Positions 35,001-50,000 of a DNA stretch of 64,000 nucleotides are shown one piece after another. Within the stretch, counting starts at the first letter, position 1; every line of letters begins with the position of its first letter. Both the position numbers and the translations under genes were made by a program. The stretch is from Morinoia aosen (Eukaryota > Arthropoda > Malacostraca > Amphipoda > Talitridae): NCBI GenBank assembly GCA_030386875.1, contig CM059575.1:16764293-16828292 (forward strand), read 5' to 3'. The notes beneath the pieces are model-generated. The model made no database searches, was not told the origin of the DNA, and worked only from the letters and a program-made list of their open reading frames with translations.

Positions 35001-38000
35001 CAATTGGTGCTCTGACGTTTTGAACGGTTTGGATCCAAAACATCACTTCCAATAATATAGATAAAAAAAATTGAAAAAATAGTGTGGTACATTTACTCGT
35101 ACACCGATTTACAATGCTGATAAATAATGATTGCTAATAACGAATCAAATATATCTGTTAAGTGATGAAAAATTTAAACACTATTTCAAAAATTTAACTA
35201 CCAACGCGCTGCATATTTTAGCCTCAATACATCAAAACTGTATTATTTCGAATTCAATCATGACATGTCCTTGCGCAATTAGATGATATTCATTTGCGCT
35301 TGTGCTCGTGTGCCCCCTCACGCCATCCTGTCCTTGTCGCGGGGAGGGGGCTTGTGTGTTCAATGAAGCCCAAGGCTATGCTGTCCCAGGTTCAACCATG
35401 ACAGACAGGCTTGGGCCGAGATCCAGACCAACTGGGATGGCAACATTGACAACCGAGCTGACAACTGGATACTCTCCTGGACACACACTGACCTCTCCTT
35501 GGATTTGTTTGTAAGGCCGGCCGGGACCTAGACCCGACCTGCCGGCCTGATAGTCGTGCGCGGCAAGGGTTAGCCGATGGCCGGGTGGAAAGGCGGGGGG
35601 CGGTTTAAACGCCAGTGAGGCGCGGAAACGTCTCGCTGGTTAGTCAAGCGCAACAACCTGCTGCATCTGCTCGCGCCAGGAGCTATGCCTGTGCTTAGTG
35701 AGTGTGCCCGTCGGGACTCCGTGAGCCTGACAGAAGGGTTCCCCTTGTTGGCGGCCGCCCAAAGCTGGTGCCGGCTCAGGGCACAGGTGAGACCTAACCT
35801 ATTAATCATGGATATTTCAAACTCAAACCCCCCCCAAACCGTAAAACAACTTGATGGTGACGACCTCAACCCGCCCCCGGACTTCTTGGACACCTCCCAG
35901 ACAGGAAATGCGGAAGGCAATTCTCTGTCAACCTCCGCGGCACCAAAACCATTGCAGAGCATATCTGCGAGTGGCGAGGAACGCGAGGAGCTGCAACAGC
36001 AAAGTGAATACACGCTCGAGCCTTTCAACCCGACATTTAATAAGAGACGCAACACAAATCCTAATCACCGAGGAGAGCCAACTTTGGACTCGGCCCAGAA
36101 GATGGCACAAGAGCAGGCACACCAGAAGCAACCACTTATTGCACGAGAGACTGGGATGCCTGAAACACCGCTAGGTCCCCACGATAGTGGCCCACGGTGG
36201 ACGAGAGTAAACAGAGGAGGACCTGAACGACGTAGGCGCCCGCAGCGAACGGGAAGACAGTGGACTGCATATGATGAAGAGTATAAAGACACGCCGTACT
36301 ATGCAAAGTACATCAATATAAACTTTCCAAACCTAGACATAATCAGGAACCTCAACGTGATCCAAGTTGACAAAGACATCAGAACCCAAATAGGTGACCC
36401 GGAGAAAATCTCAAGATGGGGCAAGAGTTCTCTACTAATAACCACCCAGTCGGAAGACCAAACGAAGAAACTCCAGTCCATAACACGCATTGCTGGAAAT
36501 CCAGTTGTCGTTTCTCCCCATCGGACCCTCAATGTGATAAAGGGCGTTGTGCGTAGCCACGCTTTTGGAGGATGCTCAGAGGACGATTTGAGAAGGCAAC
36601 TGAGCGACCAAGGAGTTACGGACGTCCGGCGAGTGAAGATAAAGAGAGAAGGAGAACTAGTTACAACAAATACCTACATCCTTACCTTTGAAAAACATTC
36701 CCTTCCAAGAACCATCTCCCTCACATCTTGGCACCACGAAATTGTCGAAGCATACAAGGAGAGACCGCAGCAATGCTTTAGATGCCAGCGATTTGGCCAC
36801 GTAGCTAAGTATTGCCGAAGTGAGACTGAAACCTGTGCCCGATGTGGAGAAACAGGACACAAAAAACTGGATTGTAGAAATCCGATCTGCTGCTACCATT
36901 GTCAGCAAGAACATTATTCCAACGATAGAAGCTGTCCCAAGTACATACTTGAAAATGAAGTCCTGGCCACTCAAGGAAAAGAAAAAATTCCCCGTCCTGA
37001 AGCTCTCCAAATGGTTCTGGAACGATCACCAGACCACAACCGCCTCTACAGCACGGTACTTCAAACGCCAAGATCAAACCCCGACACAGCAAATAACCCG
37101 GCGCGCACCGAAACGAATCTACAGGCAAGCACATCTAGTACAATACCTGGCGCCCTCAACACAACGCAAACGCTAAAACTCCCAGATGCAACACCAACTA
37201 TCGCACCCACGACTATCCCGGACTCGACTCCACAACCAGCTGCAGAGGACGCTAATGTAAGTAAGACGCCACATAGACTGCCGGACAAAAGTGCCGTACC
37301 CCCGAAGCCACCAACGGAGGAAAGTGTGAGCGAACCCGGTAGCGGCAAAGACTTACCTCCTGGTGCAGTAAAAATGACGACTCATGGCAAAACCCAAGAT
37401 AATTCACAAAAACAACTGGATCCTACTTGCCCACCACAGACCCAGATATCGAAGGAACCAACTAAGAAAACGCCAGCACGCGAAGAAGGAAAAGCGAACA
37501 GATACACTTTTAAGAGACTCAATAGGCCAGACAGTCTAAACCAGCTATCAACATACGACAGTGACAGCTCGGTCGATCAAACCAGCAATAGCAAAAAAGA
37601 CAATCCATCAAAGAAAGTACGGCAAAAGTCACCCAATAAATCCCACAGGACACCCTTGGGAACAAAGGAAATACCACCACGTGGTAGACCAGCCGTACGC
37701 CCTAGCTCTGGAGCTGCCAATCGTGGCTCTAATGAGTGCAAAATTCCTGTAATAGGCCAACAACCGCGGCCTTGGGAGCAGAATAGGCGCTGATGCTGAA
37801 GACACTCATCCAATGGAATCTACAATCCTACCGAACCAAATTCAATGAAATAAAAAAAATCTTACATGACCAAACACCAATTTGTATGTGTCTACAATAA
37901 ACAATGTTACGAAATCAACAAGCCCATCCCCCCTCGCATTATAAAATAATCATATCCACTGTTACTCGTGCCGACAACCATGAGCGAGGTGCTGCAATCC

Positions 38001-41000
38001 TCGTCCATTATTCAGTCCCATACAAAATATTGAGGCTGAACACAAACTTGCAGGCAGTTGCTGCTCGGATTCACCTCAACAAAAGCTACACTCTATGCTC
38101 CCTCTATCTACCCCACCTGGATGTCACCTATGAAGACCTAAACTCGCTAATACTACAGCTGCCTGAACCGTTCATAATCATGGGAGATTTTAATGCACGA
38201 AGTACGCTTTGGGGAGACCATACTACAAACGCTCGAGGACGATTGGTGGAGCGCCTACTGCTAACGCACGACGTCGCACTCCTCAACTTAGGCCAGCACA
38301 CCCACTTCCATCACCAAACATCCACTACCTCTGCAATAGACCTGACGATTTGCTCGTCAAACTGCCAGCTCGACTTTAGATACTCCGTTCACGATGATTT
38401 GCACGACAGTGATCACTATCCAATTCAATTAGAACTCATCCAACCAACCACAAACCACGAGCGCATCCCCCGGTTTAATACTGCAAAAGCAAACTGGCCC
38501 ATGTATTACACCCAAACTGCCGTCGAGAACCCTGAGTTGTATACAAGTGAAAATACAGAGATATTCCTGGACAACGTGTGCAACATTCTCCTATCGGCCG
38601 CCAATGCCGCTATACCTCTCACCAGCGGAACGCTTCAGAGACCACCAGTCCCGTGGTGGGATGAAGAATGCGACGACGTAAAGCGTGAGAGAAGAAGAGC
38701 AGGAAGAGCCTTGCGCAGATACAACAGCATCGCCAACAAAATACGTTACAACCGAGCGAGAGCCATTTGTAGGAAAACATTTCAACAGAAACGTTCCAAG
38801 TCATGGGAAACATACCTCAACAGCATCACATCCCGGACGAGCATGACCTCTGTCTGGAAAAGAGTGAAGAAACTATCAAGTAAGTTCACTCACTCCCCAA
38901 CGCCAGTAATAGTGGACAACGACCAACGCCTCCATAGCAATCCGACTACAGTTGCAAACCTAATCGGAAACCACATAGCCACGACAAGCAACATCTCCAA
39001 CGTCAGCGCTAACTTCTCAACCCATAAGCAAAGAATGGAGAGCCAGGTGCTACGCTTTGGAGACAACAACGATATTTACAATGTTCCACTCAATATAGAA
39101 GAACTACACGGAGCCCTATCAAGAAGTAAAGAAAAAGCCCCGGGACCTGATACCATTACCTATGCAATGGTAAAACGCGCGCATGAATCTTTCCACCAGC
39201 TCCTATTACACCTATTCAACTATATCTTTTTGCACGATGTATTCCCGGACCAGTGGAAAACTGCAGTAATAATCCCCATCCCTAAACCAGGAAAAGACCC
39301 GCAGTGCGTGGGAAATTACAGACCGATTGCCCTCACAAGTTGCTTGAGCAAACTATTGGAAAGAATAATCAACTCACGGCTCATGTTCTTCTTAGAAGCA
39401 AATAATAAAATTACAAACGTGCAGTGCGGTTTCAGACCGTTCCATAGTACAACCGACAACGTCGTGTGCCTAGAAACCGCTATCCGTACGGCAATGAGTC
39501 AGAAGCAACACTTCCTGGTCATCTTCTTCGACTTGGCTAGGGCGTATGATACTGCATGGCGATATAATATAATTAAAAAGCTCCACACTGGAGGACTCAG
39601 AGGACACCTTCTGCACTTTGTCAATAATTTCCTCACCGATCGCAAGATAAAGGTACGTGTAGGGAATTCCTTCTCCGACACAAAATATTTACAAGAAGGA
39701 GTGCCCCAGGGCAGTGTGCTAAGCTGCACCTGCTTCCTGATTGCGATCAACGATATAGCAGAAGACTTACCTCTCTATGTAAAAAGCTCCCTATATGTGG
39801 ATGATTTTGCCGTATATATAGCAGGACACCGAACGGACACGCTGGAAAGACAACTCCAAATCGCAATAAACCGACTGGAACGCTGGACCGACCGAACTGG
39901 ATTTCGTTTTTCTACTACCAAGACAAACAGCATGCATATCTGCCGAGTACGTGGGTGTACCAAAATCGCACCGCAACTGGTCCTACATGGGGAAAACATC
40001 AACCAGGTGCAGACATACAAATACCTCGGCTTAACTATAGATGAGAGCCTAACATGGCGACCCCACATTCAACAACTGAAGACGTCATGCATTAAAGGGC
40101 TGAACCTCCTGAAGTTCCTCGCCCACTCGTCATACGGATCCGACAAAAAACTGTTACTACGTCTCTACATAGCCCTAATCAAACCTAAAATTGATTATGG
40201 ATGCGAAGCCTATGGGTCCGCCTGCCCTTCGCTACTGGCGACTATACAACCGATCCAAAATGCAGCTTTGAGAATAGCAGCTGGCGCCTTTTGAAGCTCA
40301 CCCATAGATTCACTACACAGCGAGACCGGGACCAAGACAGTAGAGCAATATCGTGCAATAAAAATTATGAACTACTATCTCCGCCTGCAAATAAACCCCA
40401 ATACATACACACTTCAAGAACTTAGAAATATCCCGCCTCATACCTACGCTCCAGAATCGACGACACCCCGACCATTTTACGTGAGAGCCACGAATCTGCT
40501 GGAATACTACGATGTACGCTTCGACAATGTGCTGGTGGAAATGCCATACGTCTTCCCACCCTGGCAAGCAGGTGCTCAAAGATTGTGCAGGGAGATGTAC
40601 AATGTGAGGAAATCGCAGGTGGGGCCAGTGGCAGCTCGATCGGTGTTCTTGGACCACTTGGCATCCCACAGCGCGTCAACAATATATTACACGGACGGTG
40701 CTCGTAATGAATCCGGTACTGGATTTGCTGTAGTACGGGGGGATAATGAATCATCTGAAAGGATCCAACGAGTAGCATCCAGCTACACAGCTGAACTGTA
40801 TGCTATCCTGACTGCTGTCCAAGCCTGCCGCTTTGCTTCCACGGGATCTGTGACCATTGTGTCTGACTGTCGTAGCGCGCTTATGGGGATTGCACAATAC
40901 AAACCTCGACACCCTCTCAGTCTTGCAATTCAACTGGCGATACAGCAAAGTGGGAAACGGATTGCGCTCTGCTGGGTACCTAGTCACGTTGGGGTGAGGG

Positions 41001-44000
41001 GCAACGAGCGGGCGGATACTGCCGCCGTTCTGGCAACCCACTGGCAAACCATCGTACGAAAGCCAATTCTCTCAACTGACTACAAAGCAGCAATAAAGAG
41101 TAAGGTGAATCGAAAGTGGGCAGAGGAGTGGGCAGCCCAAGCGGACAACAAACTGAGATCAGTAAAAGAATCAATAGTGCTCTTCGCTACCAGCTACCAG
41201 CAAAACCGCCCTTGGGAAGTGAAACTATGCCGACTACGCATTGGCCACACGCACGCCACTCATGGACATTTGATGGAGGGGGGCATGGCACCGACGTGCG
41301 GGGCTTGTGAGGCCCCACTGACAGTGCACCACATACTTGTCGAGTGTCGGTGTCATGATACTGCGCGGAACCTCTGGTTTGGCGGACGTCCCCCGGACAC
41401 CTTGGAGGGTTACCTTGGAGATGGCGACCAGGTTAAGTTTGGGGGACCGTTGTACAACTTTATCAGACAAATAAACTTCTACAACTACATCTGAAAGTGA
41501 AACTTGCCTACGCAGTGGACTAACTACTACGGAACCAACTTGCCCTGATACGGAAACGACAAGAAAACTTAACGCGGGAAACCAGTAAAACTGAGAATCA
41601 CTGCTGAGATCAACACTTGTGCGGCTGCGGTGGTAAAACCAGGAATATAATAATAATAATAATGTGCTCGTGTGCTCTTCTGTTTCTAACCTTGACTTGG
41701 ACGATGACATTCCTTTAGCTAACAACAAGCAAGTTTAAATATCAGCGCTCATAATGGATTTGTGTATAGATGAAAATGATATAATTGTGTATGCAAAGTA
41801 GCAAATGTTCTCATCTTGTACTCAATAAATTTTAATTTTGCTCGTAAGAATTTCCACCATTTACTCTTTCGTTGCTACTAAAAATTGAGTAAATCTACCG
41901 GGGAATGGTCTATAGTCTTTAATGTCTTCACATTAAATTGTCAGATTATTACGCTGATATTACAGAAATATTTTCAGAACATAGTTTTACAACACAAATA
42001 TTTTCCAAAAAGTAGAACACCTGCATTCAACCACTGAGGCAGATGCAACACACTAAAAATTGCAGCAGTGTGCGGATTAGACTTTTAAAGTGTAAATTAA
42101 GTGTAAAATGGATGTATTCTGTAAGGTGAACTTTTTAAAACTTGCAAAAATAGCAATGCTTAACAGTAATGGACGTGGAGGTTTCCAGCAATCATATCTG
42201 TTAATTACAAACAAAGATATTTTTCTAATGGAACTGTATCGACAGCATTTAGCCTTTTTGCTATGTCACGCCCCGCATTTCGACTGGCTTTAGCTACGCA
42301 CAAATTCTTTGGTTTATTAATCTGCTTGATCTACACCCTTTGCTGAAAAGCTTCTGCGTATTTGACATGGTGATTTTCAGGAGGAGATTGGCTCCTGCTA
42401 CGATGGTGAAGTTTGGGATCATCCAACTTTGGAGGAATTCATGGACTGCCCTCACAACCTTGCTATCAATAGACAGACCAGGATGCTGGCAGGTGAGCTG
42501 AGCAGCAGAAAGCCTTCATCCATCTATGCTCGGGTATTGGTATATTGTTCCATTATTATTCTTATGTTCCATAGGAATTGGTGCTTCCAGGAAGAAGTAA
42601 GACTCTGAACGGATGGTTAGATAGGCCTACATTTTATTGAAATAGAATAGACTTTTGTTTTGTTACCGGTAACCTTTTTTTGGTTCACTATTGTCTTTTT
42701 TCACCATCTCTGGTTTTCTTCCACTTTTATCTTGTTTCATAAATTTCTAGCTTAACTCACTGCCTCTGCACAAAGGGTCTTGTGTAAGAATACACCTTGT
42801 GCGTAGACTGCCCGTTCCCTCAACTCCGCACTAAATGGGGCCATTCTATTTCTTTGAACACCGTTATTTTGGATAGGGAGACTTGAATTAATTTATCTAT
42901 TCCAATCTACTGTCCCTATCACCTCGCGTCTTACAGGCAGTGTTACTGGCATGTTAGATGTGTCAACAGTCTTGTGTGCTAACAGTAAGAATTTCGAGGC
43001 TCATCTAGAAAGTATGTTTCATTTCCGGCTTTTAGATAGCAGACCGTATACTTCTAAAAACTAGTGTTATATCTAGCGTGCAACAGCACGCTTTAAAAAA
43101 TTCGTAATTGTAAAAGAAATACGGAAGTGAATAAACAAAACTGTTTGCCATTAAAGGGATTCAGCTCACGGATATACAATGATTAAAAAATGCACAAGTC
43201 AAAATTTGTTGCACAACTGTCGAATATAATGAAAGTAGTGCTGACTCTTGGGTCACACAAGCCATTACTGCAATGCTGTAATAGGTTGTGGGGAAACTGT
43301 CCAGGTCTATGCCTCCAACCAGCATGCTCAGCAACCCACTGATAAAACGCTTTGTATGTGGAAACATGCATATTGCAATGCGAATAACTGAAGATGTATA
43401 CGTAGGACAATTACATATTCGTTGGTAGCACATCACAGCAAATCAATATTGAGTTCATTATCTTGTTGATCAGTCTAATGTGAAACTAGGCTAAGTGAAT
43501 TAGGTTAAACATTATTGTACACCCTAGAATAATGTAATGGTAGGATGCCCTTGAAGTCACTGAACTTATTCGGGCCCACAGGTAGCTAGTCTCAAATTTG
43601 ATCATTGTATTTGACTGGAGAAACATTCTACCTCTGTATCACCTGTGGTAAATAAATTGTTTAAATTGTTTAAAACTGTTTAAATTGGTTTCTACATTTT
43701 TTCTCTGGTGCTTCCAGGTTTTGTTTAGAGTGATCGCAGGATCGAGACGTTCAGATGAACAGTTTTTATGATTTTTTTCTTGCTTTCCTTTATAAGCTAA
43801 ATTTAGTTGTAGTTTTCATCGACAAGTGTCTTCTTTCCTGCGCTGCTTCTTAACAGTGCGATGAAGAGCGAGCGTATCGTTACGAAAGATCCTTATACCA
43901 ACACTCTTTTTAGCTTGAACTTCAGTAGTGATTGTTTCACGTTTAATTCATCCCATCAAATTTACTCGGCACACGTGGAATATGTCCCCTAATGTCTCGT

Positions 44001-47000
44001 ACTTCACTGACTTCCTGTTAGAACAGTGAAGGTGTAACGAAGGAATTCAGGCGATTTACGTGCCCTCATTGGATTACATGTGCTTTTACAGACTTGCTGC
44101 TTGTGGGCTGCTACAACAAATCAGTGATGTCGGCCGACAAGCGGGACGAGCTCATGTTGTGGAGCGCTAAGCGTAACCTCAACCGCATGGCCTTCTTCGG
44201 ACTCACCGAGGAGCAGGAAAGAAGCCAATACCTCTTCGAGGAAATATTCAACCTCAGGTTCGTTTCACGTCTTTAGTTTCTGCAGGCATTCGTGTCTTAG
44301 GTCATATTTTTAGGGTTTTCATTATTTTGAAAATAGTAATTTCATGTCACGATGACCTCTCTTAATTTTACATTGCTTACTCGTATTTTTCGTCACACGA
44401 ACGTTTACTATTTGGCATAATAACTGCCACAAGTGGGTTGTACATGGAGTAAACTTGGAGTACGTTCATTTCTTACTTGGGTGACTACGCTTTTTTTTGC
44501 GCGTTGAGCACGCGTACCTATTTTACAGTATTTATTCATATTTTGATAAAGTATCAAAACCTTAATTATTTACATTTAGAGGTCCATTTGGGGGAAAGGA
44601 TTATTTTATTTATAGGAATTAGCGCTCTCAAATGGAGGATGTGAAATCCCAAACTGAGTTTGTTAGGCCTTTTATTGAAGTAGATTTTTTTGTTTCGTTT
44701 TGGACTGTCTTTTTCCGGGTTACTGCTGCCCTGTTCTTCAGTGCCTAGTATTTTTTCTTCAACTTCTACCTTATTTCCCTTCAGGGGGTACAGCTATAGT
44801 ATCTGTAGAAATAAGTACTTACAGGAGAAAATGTGGGGTGCTAAGGGAACCATATCCGAAAAACATAAATTTCCTCTGTATTAGCTCATGTTATAGAGAA
44901 TTTTTTTCAGAATCTAATGAAATGGTTCACTGCTTTTCAAATGTGTTCGTTCGTCTGATACAGCTTGCGAAAGGCCAGTCACTTGAGTCATTACACTGCC
45001 AGGTGACGAGTTTGTCAGGCTTTCCTGAAAACGTGAACTTGTCGATGTTTGAAATGCTACTTTCCCTAAAATTTTAAAGGCAGTTTAAAAGTTTGAAAAT
45101 TAAAACAAAAATAATCAATCAAAATTGAAAAAATTCATTTTTTTTTGAGAAAAATTCCAAAATTCAATGAATCAAAAATCTAAATTCTTCTACAACGTTT
45201 CTTTAGATAATACATTTACCTGTCTAAAGAACATGTTGCCGGTTCTGCACTTTCAAAACTCTTTGGTTTTAATCATATGTTGCTGCACATACTGTTCAAG
45301 GTTTTTTGAGGCAGGAAAGTAGGGGCCGGATGTGAAGCCATTCCATATTGTGCTTTAGATTTTCCTGGAGCAGTGCCAGTTATGAAGCTCTGCTCCATAC
45401 TGGGTAGAAGATTTTCCTGGGGGAGGCCTCTTGTAATGACCTTCTGTATTAGGTTAATACTTCGACTGCGACGTGCGTAGAGATGTGACTCAAAAAAAAC
45501 CATGCCGTTTTTTTTAAAAAAAACACGTTTTTTTTACAAAAAAAAACCGAGGCCAAAAAAAACGTGGATATTTTGTTTTTTTTTAAATATTTTGTCTGAA
45601 AATAACTCAGCAAGAAAAAGAACCACATTACATTATTTGTTTTCATGTCAAATTACGAAATAAAACAGCATACTTCTTAATTGATGGTTTTCTATGGTTT
45701 TATGAACTTTTTCATTTTCTGCGGTTTCATGCTTTGATATTTCATTTATTTTACAATACATGTGAATGACCTTAAACTCCCAAAATGGTGTGTTATAATA
45801 ACATATCTTTACTTATGGTCATTGATAGAGATGTGACTAAAAAACCATGCTGTTTTTTTTAAAAAAAAATGTTATTTATCCAAAAATTATGACTAAAAAA
45901 CATGGAAATTAATATATTTGTGACCTTAAAAATCCAATGCTGTTTTTTTTAAAACATTGTTTTTTAACAGAAAAATCTTGACTAAAAAAACATGGCTATT
46001 ATATTTTATTGGACCAAAAAAGTTTTTTATAAACATTTATAAAAAATCATGACTAAAAAAACACAGATGTAAATATCAGGAAAGTTAGTTTTCTTTAATC
46101 GAATTGTCTTTTGAAACTTATAAACAAAGAATGCTGTTAATATTGTAATCATGTTTATTAGAACTGTACTAGGTCTTAGAATAAAATATCTACATAGAAT
46201 CTATTCACTCCATAAAACCTTTTGGAGACCAGCTCCATCCTCAGTCATTCAGTAAAATTTGGTCAAATGGTCAATGAATTTTCACTGTTCCTTTGAAAAA
46301 CATTTGACTGAATGACTTACTGAGGATGGAGCTAGTCTCCGAAAGGTTTTATAGAGTGAATAGATTCTTTGTGGATATTTTATTCTAAGACCTGGTACGG
46401 TTCTAATGGATATTAAAATATCTTATGTGACCAAAAAACCCATGCTGTTTTTTGAATGTTTTTGTTACAAAAAAGTCATGACTAAAAAACACGGATATTA
46501 ATATACTTTATTTTACCATAAACAACCATGCTGTATTTTTTAAAATAAACATCTTTTTTACAGAAAAATCATGATTAAAAAATGTGGATATTAATATATT
46601 TTATGTGCCAAAAAAAACATGCTGGTTTTTTTTAAATCATGTTTTCTTAACCAAAAAAAAATCATGACTAAAAAACATGGATATTAATGACTTTTGGTGA
46701 AGAAAACATGGTTTTTAAAATGTCATGTTTTTTTTGGTCAGATAAAATTTAATAACACTCATGTTTTTTGTAAAAAATCTTTTTTTCAGAAAACATGGTT
46801 TTTTGGTCACATAAAATAAATTAATATCCATGTTTTTTTTGCAGAATAGATTAGTCATTAGTTTTAGCCTCCCTACCCAGCAACAAATGTGATCCAAAGA
46901 GAGGAAGGAAGATTATGAAACAAGATCAAAGTTGAAGAAGACAGTAGTAGGTGCTGAAAAACAGGACAGCAGTGAACCAAAAAAAAGGTGGTCCTTAACA

Positions 47001-50000
47001 TCACAAAAACATATAATTTCAACAAAAAGAAGGCCTACCTAACTCTCAACTTGGGCCCTTACATTGTCCCCCTGGGAGCGCTAGTTCCCATAGATACAAT
47101 AATTGTATCCTCCCGAGGGGTGTTTTTTTTACAAAGAATTCGTGACCAAAAAATGAATAATATCAACTTTTTAATAAAAAAACATGTTTAAAAACACAAG
47201 GATTTTTTGGTAACATAAAATATGTTAATATCCATGATTTTAAGACAAGATTTTTATGAAAAATACATAAAATAAAACAGCATGGTTTTTTGGTTGCATA
47301 AAATATATTCATATCCAGGTTTCCTTATACATCATTGTTTGTAAAAAACCATATTTTTAAAAAAAAGCATGGGGTTTTTTAGGTCTCATATATATATATT
47401 CATGTTTTTTTAGTCATGATTTTTTAGTACAAAAACATTTTTTGGGTCTCAAATATATTATTCATGTTTTTTCAGTCATGATTTTTTAGTAAAAAACATG
47501 TTTTTTTTAAAAACTGCATGGGGCTTTTTAGGTCACATAAAATATATTGTTTTTTAGTCATGATTCTCTGTAAGAAAAAACAGCATGGTTATATTTGGTA
47601 CCAGAGAATATATTAATATTCATTTTTATTAGTCAGAATTTGGTCAATGTGAAGTTTAATGAAATCATGGAAATTAATAATTATATTCCAAACAATCACT
47701 AAAGGAACCCATTTAAGAACGTTTTACAAGAACAAAATTCTGCTCGCTGATGCTTTATTTTCGAATCATTGAACTTTGAAGTTGGACTTCCTGAGCCAAA
47801 GGAAGCGAGCGTAATTTAATTAAAAACGGAAGCTAACCCCCTGTTACAAACGTAAAGAGGTTGGGTCGTGATGGGGAGGCACAGTTCTTCTAGCGAAAAT
47901 TATAAATAAAGCTTCTAACCCACCCATTAACGTGACGACCACAATCTTGTTTACATCGGCTCTAAGATGGCGACCACCATGGGCGCTGCCATCTTAGAGC
48001 CAATGCCAACAAGATTGCGGTCATCACCCAAATGGGTTGGTTAGAAGCTTTATTTATAATTTTCATTAGAAGAACTGTGCCTCCCCCTCCCGACCCAACC
48101 TCTTTACGTTTGTAATAGCTTCCGTTATTAATTAAATTCCGTTTCACACGCTCGCTTCCTTTGACGCAATGGCCAACTTCAAAGTTGAATTATTCTAAAA
48201 TATCACGTATAGATTTATTTGGGGGATATCTAAGTTTAATTAAAAACCACAAGACAAAGGCAGGTAAAAACATACTAGTTTAAAATTATTTTACTCTAGA
48301 GCTTTCGAGCAATCATTGCTCATCTTCAGTAGACACTGTAAAAGGCAGAAATATCGTACATAAGTAATCGTATGACCTAAGAAAAAATTATAGGAAATCA
48401 AAAATAAAAATAAAAACAAAATTACATATAAACCTAACTTAAAATGTTTAATGGCACAGATGAATCACAGCTATTTAAGGTTGGCTTGCGGTGATGAATT
48501 AGAATGCTTTCGGCCAACCTAAGATCAAAAACTTTGCATTTGGCTATAACTTTGAAACTATTTAAACGTATTGGATGGTCATTCTCATCTGCGTGATCTC
48601 TGATTTTGCTATGAAGCGGTGTAGTTACCGGTCGGTCAGTACGGGCCGACCTACCCCTATGCTCTGCGATGCGCGTGTGGAGGTGACGAGATGTCTCCCC
48701 ACAATAGGTAGCTTCACACTGGCTACACTTATACCAATAAATGACATCGCCGAGCAACATAGTGGGAATTTGGTCCTTTATCCTAAACAAACTACCAATG
48801 GTTAACCTATTGCGAAACACGATTTTTACTTTGAGTTGTGGGTAAAGTTCATTTAATATAGACAGAACACGCTTCTTTATACTATCATTGATTAGCCAGT
48901 TGGTATATGGTATGCTAAAATACAAATCTTTACGAGGGACAGTTGAAACAATAGGTCGATTTTTGTAAAAACTATCAAGTCTGCGGCTTAAAATATTACA
49001 CACCAATGCATGTGGATATCCATTACGGCAGAAAAAACCTTCTAGAAAATCTAACTCTTTAGTAAGGGAAACATAATTAGAACAAACTCTGTACGCTCTA
49101 AAAAATAAACCGGTGATAAGACTAATTTTGTACGCTAATGAAATAGCACTGTTAAATTTAAGGCCCAGTCCAGTGAAAGTTGGTTTTCGATATAAACCTG
49201 TTGAGAAGGAAGATGGATGCTTAGTAACCTCTACATCTAAAAACGGCAAGCAATTATTTTTCTCTATTTCATTGGTAAATGTAATTGATTCGTGCTGAGC
49301 ATTCAAATATTTCAAAAACAAAGGTACGTGAGATTCGGATTGGAATAATAAAAATGTGTCATTGACATATCTACGGTATAAAATAGGCTTGAACTCTGAA
49401 GGACATTTATCAAGCCATGTAATTTCATGAAAAGACAAGAAAATATCTGCTAATGTTGGGGACACGCAACCCCCCATTGGCGCACCATCTATTTGTTTGT
49501 ACATCTTCTCGTTATATATAAATATATTGTTACGTGTGCAAAGTTCCAACAATTTTCGGAATTGTTTTTTATTAAAACCTTCGTATAGATCTGTATCCTT
49601 AGGAAACAACTTAGACAAAATTATGTGAATGGTTTCTGTTATGGGAATGTTCGTAAACAACGATGTCACATCAAAACTTGCCATGAAATAACTCTTATTC
49701 CGCAAGCGACTAAGTTCTTCAGCGAAAGCAAAAGAATCTTTTACAGAGTACTGATTGCCTACTAAAGGCGACAACAGGTTGACTAGATATTTAGAAAGTT
49801 GATAATTGTACGTCCCGACTGTAGACAAAATAGGCCTCATGGGAGTGCCAGCCTTATGAATTTTGGGCAGACCATACATAATGCCCGGCCTCGAACCCCT
49901 TGTACTTGTAATTTTCTTTTGGTTAATATCGATAATGCCTTCTTTACATAAATCATTCACAAAGCGGTTCACCTTATCTTCACAGCTAACAACCACTTTA

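Larger units (their letters stand above)
35314..41662 (+). mobile_element. I-clade LINE, full length, in HS6ST intron 5
   Basis: 6.3-kb element with a 12-13 bp target duplication (TGTGCTCGTGTGC at 35301-35313 and 41663-41675), a GC-rich 5' UTR, gag-like ORF1, ORF2 with APE endonuclease, RT and RNase H, and a (TAA)n tail at 41648-41662. RNase H plus a TAA-repeat tail is characteristic of the I clade. It lies in the same orientation as the gene. Two nonsense codons interrupt ORF2. Confidence 0.93.

Noticed and set aside
43161..43436. 91-codon minus-strand frame in HS6ST intron 6
   Set aside because: No similarity recognised, AT-rich intron, no supporting signals.
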